The notes under the pieces are model-generated. The model saw only the letters and a list, made by a program, of their open reading frames with translations, had not been told where the DNA came from and made no database searches. A stretch of DNA of 64,000 nt from Meconema thalassinum (Eukaryota > Arthropoda > Insecta > Orthoptera > Tettigoniidae), in the NCBI GenBank assembly GCA_946902985.2, contig OX336388.2, positions 228,517,467-228,581,466 of the forward strand. Direction: 5' to 3'. Below, one piece after another: positions 20,254 through 30,365 of this stretch (positions are counted from its first letter, which is position 1; every line of letters starts with the position of its first letter). A program made the position numbers and the translations under genes.

Positions 20254-20300
20254 CTAGCAACCCGCACCGGTTTAGCCCGGGAACAGTTATGCATGCATTA
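20254..20300 (-). mobile_element. Helitron 3' end, minus strand
   Basis: On the minus strand the sequence ends CCCGGGCTAAACCGGTGCGG GTTGCTAG followed by T. Helitrons end in CTRR, usually CTAG, with a GC-rich hairpin just upstream and insert between A and T; all three fit here. I could not locate the matching 5' TC end to the right. Confidence 0.45.
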
Positions 20301-21005
20301 CACGCATTTTATTCGATGACAATGGGCTACAACCTATATCCGTTTAACGTCTCGGTATGATGGGTTAAAATCACTGACTGGACTATTAATTATATTATCA
20401 TGAACAAATTGCGCAATAATATGCCATTTTAACGGAGCAGTATTTTTCTATTATAATTCTAGTACAGGATATTGTTAGAATAATGATAAGCTATTTTTGC
20501 GCAAATTTTAATACTGTAGTATTTACGCAGTCCATTGATGTGAAAAAGTGTGAATAATGTTTGAAAACGCGTGTTAACTACCAGTCTTTGAAGTACAGTA
20601 CTTAGAATCTGAATTGCATTTTGTAAGTATTTTCTATCTAAATTGCATTTTGTAAATATTGTCAATTCAAATAACAGTACAGTAAGTATGTAGTAAGTTT
20701 TAGTTGTAAGTATGTAGTTAGTTTGTCTATTAGATATAAGTCATTGTTCTATTAGACTGTGGTGTGTGAGGGTGCATGTGAGTGTGCCTGGTGACAGACT
20801 GTTATAGTGTTAGTATTTGTTGTTGGTTGAACATATGTATTTTTTTCGTTAGTAGATTTTCGTATTTAATTGTTAGTACGGTAGAAGGTTAGTATTTTTG
20901 TTTGTAGAATTGCTCTTTACTTACTCAGAAAGGGAGTAGCAGCCTTTCAGAATAAATCAATTCTTTACTAGTCTTATAGACGGTTAAGATATTGATAATA
21001 TAAGC
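20301..21005. other. No gene seen
   Basis: AT-rich sequence between the Helitron end and the RTE-like LINE. It has repeated GTAAGTATGTAGT words near 20680-20720 and nothing I can assign. The body of the Helitron may lie here. Confidence 0.4.
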
Positions 21006-21009
21006 CAAA

Positions 21010-24000
21010 TAATGGCTACACTGCGTCCTGCTTCACGGCTGAAAGCAACGGGAAACTACAGCCGTATGCTATTCCCGAGGATATGCACCTCTCTATGCAT
21101 AATTACATGTGATGATGGCCTCCTCCCTTGTAAAATTTCAATCCGGAGGTAAAATAGTCCCCCGTTCGGATCTCCGGATGGGGACTACTCGAGAGGGGGT
21201 TAACATCACAGAAGTGACAAAGATGAAATCTGACATTCTACGGATCGGAGCGTGGAATGTTAGAAGTCTGCTAGGAAGTGGAAGGTTAGAAAACTTAGAA
21301 AGGGAAATGGATAGGTTGAGGTTGGATTTGGTTGGGATTAGTGAAATGCGCTGGCAGGAAGAACAGGACTTTTGGCCAGGAGACTATAGGGTCATTAGCA
21401 ATAAATCAAACAATGGCCAAGCAGGGGTTGGTCTCATATTGAGTAGGAAACTTGGACAGCGGGTGGAATATTATGAGCAATATAATGAACGGATTATTGT
21501 AGCAAAAATCAATACTAAACCTGCCTGCAACACAGTGGTACATTTCTATATACCTACCAGTCAAGCTGATGATGAGGATGTTGAAAAGGTCTACCAAGAA
21601 ATATACGAAATTCTGAGGTATATCATGGGTGATAAAAATGTTATAGTAATGTGAGATTGGAATGCTGTGGTAGGAAAAGGGAGAGAAGGGAAGATAGTAG
21701 GAGATTTCGGATTAGGTGAAAGGAATGATCGAGGAAGAAGACTGATGGAATTCTGCACCGAGCATGAGTTGGTCATAGCTAACACCTTATTCAATAACCA
21801 CAATAGAAGAATATACACATGGATGAGACCAGGGCGTTACCAAATCGACTTCATTAAGGTCAAGCAGAGGTTTCGAAACCAGATTTTGGATTGTAAAACA
21901 TATCCTGGTGCTGACATAAACTCTGAACACAATCTGGTTGTAATGAAATGCAGATTAAAGTTGAAGAAACTGAAGAAAAGTCAAAAGCCAAAAAAGTGGG
22001 CAATAGACAGACTGGAAGAGAAGGATGTAAACGAAAGATTCAAGAAGAGTATAAAGGAAGGACTAATGAAAAACCCTAAACAAACTTCAATTGCAGACGA
22101 ATGGGCACTTTTGAAGAATGAAATAACAAAATCCGCAGAAGAAAACATTGGTAGGAAAGAAAGAATAGGTAGAAAACCGTGGATCACTCAGGATATACTA
22201 GAATTGATGGATGAAAGGCGGAAACACAAGAATGTAAGAGATGAAAAGGGGAAAGCAGAATACAGACGTCTGAGAAATGAGGTTAACAAGAAGTGCAAGG
22301 AAGCGAAAGGAGAATGGTTGAAAGAGAAATGTGCAGGTATAGAAAATTTTCTGAAATTAGGAAAAGTAGATGCAGCTTATCGAAGGATTAAGAATACTTT
22401 TGGGGAAAAGAAGACTAAGTGCTGTAATATTAAGGACACAAATGGAAAGCCTATAACAGATAGGGAAGAAAAGGTTGAGAGATGGAAAGCTTACATAGAG
22501 AGTTTGTATAAGGGAAAGGAGATTGAGAATCATGTAAAGGAAAGGGAGGAGGAAATTGATGAGGATGCGAAAGGTGATTTAATATTGAGATCAGAATTTG
22601 ATAGAGCTTTGGAAGACTTAAGCAGGAACAAAGCACCAGGTATAGATGATATACCGATTGAGTTGCTACGCTGCATAGGAGATGAAGGTCTGATCAGGTT
22701 ATTTCACATGGTGTGTAGGGTTTATGAGACAGGTGAGATACCCCCTGATTTCAAGAAGAATGTAATCATCCCTATACCAAAAAAAGTGGGTGCTGACAGA
22801 TGTGAAGATTACCGTACAATCAGCTTGATTACTCATGCTTCAAAGATCCTGTCTAGAATAATTTACAAGAGGATTGAAAGCCAGATAGGAACGGAGTTGG
22901 GTGAAGATCAGTTTGGTTTCAGGAGAAATGTAGGAACAAGGGAAGCTGTACTAAGTCTTAGGCTGATTATGGAAGGTAGAATAAGGAAAGATAAGAGAAC
23001 GTTCATGGCATTTGTAGACTTAGAAAAGGCTTTTGATAACGTTGATTGGACTAAATTGTTTGACATTTTGAAATCTATTGGAATAAAGTACAGGGATAGG
23101 AGGGTAATCTACAATCTATACAGAAATCAGACAGCAGTCATTCGAGCTGAAGGACATGAGAGAGAAGCTGATATTCAGAAAGGTGTTAGGCAAGGCTGCA
23201 ACTTATCACCCATACTTTTCAATCTTTACATTGAACAAGCAATGAAGGAAATTAGAGAAAAATTTAAAGTGGGAGTGAAGATTCAAAGAGAAATAATTTC
23301 AACTCTGAGATTTGCTGATGACATCGTAATCTTGGCCGACAAGCCTGAGGATTTGAATGAATTTTTGAATGGTATGGACTCCGTCTTACGGAAAGAATTC
23401 ATGATGAAAATTAATAAATGTAAAACAAAAATACTGGAATGCAGCCGAAATAAATCAGAAAACTATATGGAGATCAAATTGGCAGGTGAAAAGCTGAAGC
23501 AAGTAGGAGACTTCTGTTACTTAGGAAGCAGAATAACCAGTGATGGATGAAGCAAAGAGGATATAAAAAGTAGGTTGGCACAGGCAAGGAAAGCATTTCT
23601 ACAGAAAAGGAATCTGTTGACATCGAATATAGATTTAGGTGTTAGGAAGCCATTTTTGAAAGCCTTTGTCTGGAGCGTGGCGCTCTATGGAAGTGAAACT
23701 TGGACTATTGGTGCAGCAGCAAAGAGGAGATTTGAAGCATTTGAAATGTGGTGTTACAGGAGAATGATGAAGATCAGATGGGTAGATAAGGTTACAAACA
23801 AAGAGGTATTAAGACGAGGGGGAGAGGAGAGATGTTTCTGGCGACTGCTAATGAAGAGAAGAGATAGGTTAGTAGGACACATACTAAGACACCCAGGAAT
23901 AGCAAGCTTAGTTATGGAAGGAAGGGTCGAGGACAAGAACTGTAGGGGTAGACCAAGGTTAGAATATGTTAAACAGATTGCCTCGGATGTAGGGTGTGGT

Positions 24001-24095
24001 AGCTTTATAGAGATGAAACGATTAGCTCACGACAGGGAGACATGGAGAGCTGCATCAAACCAGTCAATAGACTGAAGACTCAAACAACAACAAAA
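21010..24095 (+). mobile_element. Near full-length RTE-like LINE
   Basis: The unit runs from a 5' leader with CTGCTTCACGGCTGAAAGCA and AACTACAGCCGTA to a 3' end of AGACTGAAGACTCAAACAAC followed by CAA/AAA units. A single frame occupies most of it (21109-24075). The leader and the CAA-type 3' end are characteristic of this LINE family in arthropods. I did not find a clear TSD. Confidence 0.85.
21109..24075 (+). pseudogene. RTE-like LINE polyprotein: endonuclease and reverse transcriptase, two in-frame TGA stops
   Basis: One frame of 989 codons is interrupted by TGA at 21652-21654 and 23548-23550; there is no frameshift between the three parts. It starts with an APE-type endonuclease like that fused in vertebrate craniofacial development protein 2: LRIGAWNVRSLLGSGR, ISEMRWQEEQDFWPGDYRV, DWNAVVGKGREGKIVGDFG, YQIDFIKVKQRF and SEHNLVVM (catalytic histidine). 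The reverse transcriptase follows: NKAPGIDDIPIELLR, FKKNVIIPIPKK, motif A FMAFVDLEKAFDNVDW, motif B VRQGCNLSPILFNLY and FADDIVILAD. The last third has LYGSETWTIGAAAKRRFEAF, MWCYRRMMKIRWVDKVTN and HILRHP. The first stop falls just before the endonuclease DWN motif. The second separates the polymerase from the C-terminal region. Two nonsense changes in an otherwise open frame suggest recent decay. Confidence 0.92.
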
Positions 24096-24109
24096 ACATC
24101 TTGGAGATG

Positions 24110-24980
24110 CAAGTGCAACGAATTCGTGTCAGACATAATTTAAGAATGGTGAGGTGCATGAAATACGAATCCCCCTTCTGTCCAATCTTAACTTAACTGG
24201 GTATTTTTCGGAACGAAAAGTTCACAGGTGAATTGAAGAAAAGCCGAGTTGCACTTCCATGGAAACTCCAAACACAACCACTCTTCTCTGAAGTCTTAAC
24301 TCAACACGACTCCACAATTTGCTGCTGGCTGTGTCTGTCGTGATATGCTCGCCCCTAGCTAGCTCGTAAACTGTTGCCTCAGTAATTGAATGGAGATTGT
24401 TGGAAGAAATGAAAATGTAAAAACACTTATAGTAGGTGATGTATTGAAGATAGAGATATGCTCTCCCGGATCTTTTGTAGAACCTTTCATGCTGAACAAT
24501 ATTCTTACACTCATAGTGTATTGATATTTTTTACGGTTTGCTCAGCGTAAGCTTAAAAAGCAGGGGTTTCTTTTGACTTTTCCACTGAAATTATTACTGC
24601 TTGGCTTCCTTTGATTATAAATAAATTATTTTCTACAGAAACCTCCGTCGAGATATCCTTTACAGAATGGTGAAAACAAAATCCATCCAGTTGTTCTCGA
24701 GATTACCGGGGACATCCAAGAATCGGGGACTTGGTTTTATACCTAGTACTAAGTAGAGACTATAATTATGTTTTAAACGGTCAAATTCGTTGTATTAAAA
24801 TAAATGCTTTCTGGTATTAGGAACAATTACTGTAGTTAATAAATAAGTATTACGTCTTTTCTAGTTAGTTACTCAAACAACATGAGTTTCTAATTGGGTG
24901 ACAGGTGTCATCCACGCGCCTAACGTGGGGTAATTTACGGACTTTTATTTTGCAAACGGTAGACCACATGTATTCTTTTT
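24110..24980. other. No gene seen
   Basis: No frame of note. The block around 24890-24935 (GGTGTCATCCACGCGCCTAA) is an inverted match to about 19265-19305 and may be part of a dispersed repeat. Confidence 0.45.
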
Positions 24981-24981
24981 T

Positions 24982-25634
24982 GATGTGTAACATCTTTCCA
25001 CTCGGTTGCTGGATATTTTTGTGGGAGTGATTTTGAAAAATGGGACGGAAGTGTGTAAGACTCACTGCCAGCTGGATCGTATCCCTCCTGGACATTCATC
25101 AACACACAAAAATCTGTTTTATTTACACACTAATAATTCATAAACAATTCTAAGACTCTTTTTTTTCTTCACTGCCTACTTTATATTTCTACTCTCGCAC
25201 TGCCTCCTTGATTGTTCTCGCACTGCCTTCTTGATACTCTGCTGCTAATCATATCATTATGACTCATTTTAACAGAATGCGTATGAAATTACGTGTAGGT
25301 CTGTGAATCAAGAGGTCCGGGAACTGGGCATGCCTTTCATGATCTACTGCTGTGCACATTGCATTTACTCGCTAGTTGGCCTATTTATAAGGAATTTAAG
25401 GTTATGAGCGGTGTCGCGTCTATTAATCTAGTTGATCCATATCGTATTCTTTATTTAGGCTAGTGCTGGTGGAAGCTACAAATCATCTAATAAAATGAGT
25501 TCCGTATTATAAACTACAATATCTGTAAAACACTCCCTTTTACAATAGATTAATATTTGTGCCAATAATATTATAAAATACCGGTGTATCAACAATTTCA
25601 CGTGAGGTTTCTTCTCTGTCAGATGTTACACATC
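24982..25634 (+). mobile_element. MITE-like repeat (family D), copy 1
   Basis: GATGTGTAACATCT at 24982 is mirrored by AGATGTTACACATC at 25621-25634. An inverted full copy is at 32429-33062, and single ends occur at 34498-34600 and 38276-38312. Similarity between copies continues beyond the right motif (ATATGCGACTACTGTAAGGC), so the true element end may lie further out. Non-coding. Confidence 0.75.
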
Positions 25635-25647
25635 ATATGCGACTACT

Positions 25648-26011
25648 ATGTATGTCTACCCCTTATTATTCCCGTTTTCCAACGGGGTCGGGACTGAGAT
25701 GCGAAGGAAGTCTTTGTGGCGATGGTTTTTACGGCCGGATGCCCTTCCTGACGCCAACCTCATGAGAGGAGTTAATGAGAGATGAAATTAATGATGGTGA
25801 ATGAAATTGGGCAGGGATGTGGGAGGAAGCGGCCGTGGCCTGTCAGAAGGTACCGTCCCAGCATTCGCCTGGTGTTGAAAATGGGGAAACCACGGAAAAC
25901 CATTTCAAGGACGGCCGACGGTGGGGCTCGAACCCACGCGTCTACCGAGTCAGCAGAGAGCTTGGCCCCATGACCTAATGCTGCGCGTTAGCCAGCGTAG
26001 CCACTGTCGGT
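25648..26011 (-). mobile_element. tRNA-headed SINE (SINE-3), copy 1, with 12-bp TSD
   Basis: TATGCGACTACT occurs at 25636-25647 and 26012-26023; the empty site is seen at 38291. On the minus strand the head is AGTGGCTACGCTGGCTAACG with a B box GTGGGTTCGAGCC, followed by CCTTGAAATGGTTTTCCGTG. The 3' end carries a hairpin-like CCCGTTGGAAAACGGG. Confidence 0.9.
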
Positions 26012-26109
26012 TATGCGACTACTGTAAGGCACGTAAAGTTTTTTTCATATCTCATTTCTATGACTAATTTCCTTATACTTTCACACAATCATGCATCCTA
26101 TTATTAGGC

Positions 26110-26384
26110 CCATATCCATCATAGTGTATTTTTAGCCTATTTTCGTGTGTGTGTGTGTTTATGTCTGTCCCCTTAATAAAATCTAAACGACTTGAGCAAT
26201 TTCAATGAAACCCGATGAAGTTATAGCACCATTTTGGCCACCCCGACCGAGCCCTTCAAATTTTATTATGTCTCACCAATCCAACATGGCGGCTGTGCGA
26301 AATATTTCACCGAAATTTTGTATCTTCGAAATTATAACTGATTATTATGGTGTTTGAAACCATTTTGCAGTGTTGCCTTAGTAA
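26110..26384 (+). repeat. Family H repeat, copy 3, left part
   Basis: It starts at TTTTTAGCCTATTTTCGTGT, has a (GT)n tract and carries CCAACATGGCGGCTGTGCGA, matching 7825-8040. It is interrupted near 26385 by an inverted-repeat element and resumes at about 29291. Confidence 0.75.
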
Positions 26385-27063
26385 ACAAAAGTTTGGTGCT
26401 TTTCAGTCGGTCAACACGAATGTATCCAAATGAGATGGGTTATTCCCTAAACCTGAACAAAGTTACATGAGTGTATTTATTAATCTATACTATAAGATAA
26501 TAAAGCTGAAGAGTTTGTGTGTTTGTGTGTTTAAACGCGCTAATCTCAGGAACTACCATTCAGATTCGAAACATTCTTTTTGTATATGATAGCCAGATTC
26601 AAGAGGAATAGTTTAGGCTATGTAGCATTAGTCTACACCTCTCAGGAAACCATAAAGATTGATTTTTGTTCTGTAAGTCGGAAGAACAAGCGCTCTAGAA
26701 CGGCTTCAATAATACCGAAGTCTATTGTTGCCATGTAATGCGGGCCGCATCACGTCGCACAGTGGTCCTTTTGCACGATCTGGGCGCTCAAAATGTAAAA
26801 AATAAATGTCTTGTATTTTCATGTTGTATGACATTTTTAGTACCAGCAATGTCAGAGGACCTCAGAACTGTACTTTTATGTCTTATTTGTTCCCCCCCTG
26901 GAATGTGAAAGACCGCAGAAGTAGGACGTTTCTTATCGCATCCACAGCTGGAAGCAAAGCTGATTATTTGTGTTTGAATCTTGTGCTTGTAAAGTCTTGT
27001 TAGTTCTGCTATCTTCATCGTTTGTCGGTGGACATGACAGACTATGATATGAGCTTTCTTAAT

Positions 27064-27390
27064 ACCGACAGTAGTGGCTACGCGGGCTAAAGCGCTGCGT
27101 TAGGTCAAGGGGCCAAGCTCTCTGCTGACTCGGAAGACGCGTGGGTTCGAACCCCACCGTCGGCTGTCCTTGAAATGGTTTTCCGTGGTTTCCCATTCTC
27201 AACACCAGGCAAATACTGGGACAGTACCTCCTGACAGGCCACGGCCGCTTCCTTCCACATCCTTGCCCAGTTTCATTCATCTTCATCCATTCCCTCTCTC
27301 ATCCCGACGCGCAGGTCGCCAACGGGCGTCAACTAGAAAGACCTGTACTCGGCCTCTCAGGAGGCTACACGAAAATGAAAGAAAAAAAAA
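27064..27390 (+). mobile_element. SINE-3, copy 2, with 12-bp TSD and poly-A
   Basis: AGCTTTCTTAAT flanks it at 27052-27063 and 27391-27402. The head (GTGGCTACGCGGGCTAAAGC, B box GTGGGTTCGAACC) and the body GGTTTTCCGTGGTTTCCCAT match the copy at 25648-26011. It ends in AAAGAAAAAAAAAA. It is inserted in the Transib-like element. Confidence 0.92.
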
Positions 27391-27789
27391 AGCTTTCTTA
27401 ATGAAATTTGAGAAATCTTATAAAAATCGCTGTGTTTATGTGATACACGTTTGCAAATAGTGAATTTTTGTTATAAAATAATTCTTTTTTCATGGGTTTT
27501 CAGACCAGGAAATTCACAATTGTCAACCATTGGTGAATTTCTTTCCATTAGCCTATAGTCTACACCCTATTATAATTTCTGTGTAAAAATTATTTGCAAC
27601 TTTTTGCAACTTTGGCTTTTGCTCTCCTTTTAGTTTTGTCGGAAGGATTTTCGCAGAACGATCATTACGATGCTTGGCGCCATGCAGGTGGAAAAGCGAA
27701 AGGATTTGAACCTATCTAACAGAAAACAGTGATCTGAAATCCCTTGGGGGCAGTCTATTAAAGATAATGTTAGGAAAACATCTAATTAA

Positions 27790-28026
27790 TTTTTCGGCGC
27801 AGTTAAGAAAAACCTGGGTTTCCAATCGCAGGATCTTAAGAAAGTGTGTCACAAAATAAGAATAGCCTGGAAGGGAACATGGAGAGGGAATACAGGTAAT
27901 GTGGGTCGTCCTTCTCAATCATTCGTGGAGTGTAGTGAATTTTCAAAACGAAGGAAATTGCGACCTTTAATACAAAAACTCAGCAGGGAGGAGCTAGCGT
28001 TAGCCATTCAAGTGAGTATACGCTAA
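27790..28026 (+). pseudogene. Coding remnant inside the Transib-like element, family uncertain
   Basis: An open frame without a certain start reads FFGAVKKNLGFQSQDLKKVC, HKIRIAWKGTWRGNTGNVGR, then PSQSFVECSEFSKRRKLRPL and REELALAIQVSIR before a stop. The next bases continue in another frame with TTDIIEKHAEFSPSLAELRK. The GRPS.SF.E.S..SKRRK signature is a basic linker type that I associate with N-terminal parts of transposon proteins in large arthropod and cnidarian genomes. I cannot fix the family from memory. Position inside RSS-like ends makes a Transib N-terminal region a reasonable guess, but it could equally be a captured or older element. Confidence 0.4.
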
Positions 28027-28169
28027 GAAGGAAGGAGAGACACCACTGACATTATTGAAAAACATGCAGAATTTTCTCCCAGTTTAGCGGAGTTAAGGAA
28101 AATCCTAATGCAGTCGAAAAATATTATTATTTTTATTATTATTGTTAGGCTAATAAGACAAGTTTAACC

Positions 28170-28300
28170 TCAATTCTTGTTGTTGCTCATTTTAGGGGCT
28201 GCGACATCGTGATCGTATAGTCCCATGTATTTTGGGTGTACCGGTGTAATTTGGGGGATAACCTGTGTTATTGTGTTACCTGTACTACTATTTGTATATT
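28170..28300 (+). repeat. REP-1, partial copy 3
   Basis: TTAGGGGCTGCGACATCGTG, TTTGGGTGTACCGGTG and TGTGTTATTGTGTTACCTGT align with 38720-38840. Diverged and truncated. Confidence 0.6.
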
Positions 28301-28314
28301 TGGGATACGATTGG

Positions 28315-28832
28315 AAAGATGGCGGCCGTGGCCTTCAGTTAGGGACCATCTCAGCATTTGCCTGGAGTAGAAGTGGGGGAAACCACGGAAAAACACTTCC
28401 AGGATGGTTGGGGTGGGAATCGAACCCTCCTCTTCTCAGTTTTGCCTCAGGAAGCTTAGTGTACCCCGTACCAGCCCTCACACCAGAAGTAACATTTCTT
28501 GGCAGAGCCGGGAATCGAACCCGGACATCCGGGACCATTTCCAGGATGGTTGGAGTGGGAATCGAACCCTCCTCTTCTCAGTTTTGCCTCAGGAAGCTTA
28601 GTTTACCCCGTACCAGCTCTCATACCAGAATTAAAATTTCTTGGCAGAGCCGGGAATCGAACCCGGACATACGGGACCATTTCCAGGATGGTTGAAGTGG
28701 GAATCGAACCCTCCTCTTCTCAATTTTTCCTCAGGAAGCTTAGTTTACCCCGTACCAACCCTCGCACCAGACTTAAAATTTCTTGGCAGAGCTGGGAATC
28801 GAACCTGGGCCTCCGGGGCGACAGTCAAACTT
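28315..28832 (-). mobile_element. SINE-2 relative with an internally triplicated segment
   Basis: Read on the minus strand, this is a SINE with a B box AGGTTCGATTCCCAG, then CTCTGCCAAGAAATTT and a second box AGGGTTCGATTCCCAC. Between 28401 and 28826 the block that contains both boxes is present three times at exactly 142-bp spacing (AGGATGGTTG at 28401, 28543 and 28685). The spacing and phase make the head region a tandem array. Confidence 0.85.
28401..28826 (-). repeat. 3 x 142-bp tandem repeat within the SINE
   Basis: Three units at 28401, 28543 and 28685 share GGGAATCGAACCCTCCTCTT and TCAGGAAGCTTAGT. The middle unit resembles the third most closely. Each unit carries two B-box-like words on the minus strand. 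Confidence 0.92.
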
Positions 28833-29290
28833 TAATTCTTATAAATGAGAATAAGGAAATTGTTTCACATAATTTGGAACAGATATTTTAAGGTTTATAG
28901 ACCATTTCTACATGCAAAGGTATTTTGCGCGGCCAGATACGCTAAAAGGACCACTGTGCGTCGCCCCTGTGTTCTGGTGCAGAATTGCGAGCTGCTTCTA
29001 AATTGCAGTCACGGGGAGTAATTAGTGCAAAAAGATTACTTAAGTCCCTTAAAGCAGTTATCATGACAATAGTATATGGGCGATGGTGTTGGTGCAGTAT
29101 ACTGAGGTTATCAGCTGCAATAAGCGTTGGTGCTTTCCGATCCTTATCCTTGAGCGCTCCAGTTCTGTAAAACAAATAAATCCACCGGGCGAAGCCGGGC
29201 ACTACTGCTAGTCTCATATAATTTCCGTCAGGATTGTATGGGAACAAACGTGTTGACCGACTGAATAGCACCACACTTTTGTTTTGGCTA

Positions 29291-29500
29291 TTACTGTTAA
29301 CACCCTGAAATTTTGAACGGTGATAAACAGCACTACTATACGTTCACCTATGTAACTTTCAAAAACCGGTTAACTACAAAACAAACATGGCGGCTATGAT
29401 AAGATGAAACATTTAAATTGACTTTTCTCGCGATTTAACCATGAGAACGCAGAGAAATTTGGTACAATAATGATTATAGACATTGTAATGCACTGACATA
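29291..29500 (+). repeat. Family H repeat, copy 3, middle part
   Basis: AACACCCTGAAATTTTGAAC, AACATGGCGGCTATG and TTTCTCGCGATTTAACCATG match 8035-8190. It is then interrupted by mariner copy 2. Confidence 0.75.
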
Positions 29501-30365
29501 TAAGGTGCGTTCAAAAAGTAACGAGCCGGAGGCATAATTACAGAAACCAGTACCTGTATGTTAGAAGTATTGGCCCTGGCTGTTGAGGCACTTGTCCCTT
29601 TGTGACACGAGGCGGTGAATGGCTGTCTCATAAAATTCCCTGGGCTGCGATGTGAACCAGTTCCGCACGTACAGCTGGACGTCGGCGTCCGAGGTGAATC
29701 GTTGGCCCCGCAGAGCCCTTTTCAGGGGACCAAACATGGCGTAATCACAGGGAGAGAGGTCGGGACTGTATGGAGGGTAGCCGAGAACCTCCCATTTGAA
29801 TTTCTACAGGAGTGTCGCGACTGTGTTGGCCGTATGAGGTCGTGCATTGTCGTGGAGTGACCACGGCGGCTATGGCGTTCACTGTCACTCGGTGATCCTG
29901 GGTAATGAGTGCATCAACGAGCTGGACGTTGTCATCGGTAATGCAGGGGGTGCCCCAGACCGGGCATCATCGGCTAACGACACCCGTCCTTCCCTGAAGT
30001 GCTTGTGCCACGCCTTGACTCTTGCAAGGGACATGCAGTGTTCGCCGTACACTTGTGACATTCGGCGATGAATGTCCGTTCCCCCTACTCCTTCCGCTGT
30101 CAGAAACCGAACAACACCTCTTTGCTCTTCGGTTAACGCCTCCATATCACTGTTTGCAATGCGACTGGCAGCGTTGTACCATTGATGCATGCTGCTGCTC
30201 GCTTTGTATCGTCACGTGACGTGCATGCGTGCCCTCTAGCGACGGGCTGTGACCTTCCACGCTCTGGTCGGAACCACACCTCGTTACACAAGCCACGATT
30301 AGGCGATGTCGTCACCGGTTTGCGCATTCCAGCCTCCGGCTAGTTACTTTTTGAAACGCACCTTA
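29501..30365 (-). mobile_element. mariner copy 2, internally deleted
   Basis: The terminal inverted repeat TAAGGTGCGTTCAAAAAGTA is flanked by TA at 29499-29500 and 30366-30367. The host H repeat continues on both sides, which defines the insertion exactly. Length (865 bp) and the deletion junction match mariner copy 1. Confidence 0.93.
29561..30190 (-). pseudogene. mariner transposase, internally deleted and frameshifted
   Basis: Minus-strand coding keeps the N-terminal DNA-binding part: DMEALTEEQRGVVRFLTAEG, YGEHCMSLARVKAWHK and SLADDARSGAP. A frameshift follows near 29945. It then jumps, at the same bases as copy 1 (GCCGTGGTC joined to CTCCACGAC), to the C-terminal part with the HDNARPH-coding bases, the AFLQKFKWEVLG-like text and a CDYAMFG-like motif, ending in NSQGQYF-type text. 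Unlike copy 1, the bases for HDNARPHTANTV are retained and the start methionine before EA.TEEQ is intact. The first catalytic aspartate lies in the deleted part. Not functional. Confidence 0.85.

Larger units (their letters stand above)
26758..28958. mobile_element. Transib-like transposon with RSS-like ends
   Basis: Both ends read CACAGTGGTCCTTTT going inward, and similarity resumes to about 38 bp (ATCTGG.CGC.CAAAAT). A 5-bp duplication CGTCG flanks the element at 26753-26757 and 28959-28963. Transib transposons, relatives of the RAG1 core, make 5-bp GC-rich TSDs and have a CAC(A/T)(G/A)TG start. The ends here also have the 12/23-rule layout: heptamer CACAGTG, exactly 23 bases, then TCAAAATGT or GCAAAATAC. 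The interior holds two SINEs, part of REP-1 and a short coding remnant. I found no RAG1-like catalytic core, so the element is non-autonomous. Confidence 0.72.
26484..29211 (+). mobile_element. Helitron, non-autonomous
   Basis: It begins TCTATACTATAAGATAATAA at 26484 after a host A and ends GGGCGAAGCCGGGCACTACT GCTAG at 29211 before a host T. A 5' TC, a 3' CTAG with a GC-rich palindrome about 10 bases upstream, and insertion between A and T without a TSD are the Helitron rules. Without the nested element it is only about 0.5 kb and encodes no Rep/helicase. Confidence 0.82.
26385..29290. mobile_element. Inverted-repeat element holding a Helitron
   Basis: The left arm, with GTTTGGTGCTTTTCAGTCGG and TCAACACGAATGT (26390-26422), is mirrored at 29239-29290 (ACGTGTTGACCGACTGAATA, then GCACCACACTTTTGTTTTGG). 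The arms are about 40-50 bases long. Their outer bases resemble hAT ends (CAGTG...), but no 8-bp TSD is evident and exact termini are uncertain. The interior consists of the Helitron described separately plus short flanks. Confidence 0.65.

Noticed and set aside
28225..28891. Overlapping 130-156-codon frames with GNRTR/ESNP repeats
   Set aside because: They read a SINE B-box region (GGGAATCGAACC) in the wrong sense; the repetition is the 142-bp tandem unit.
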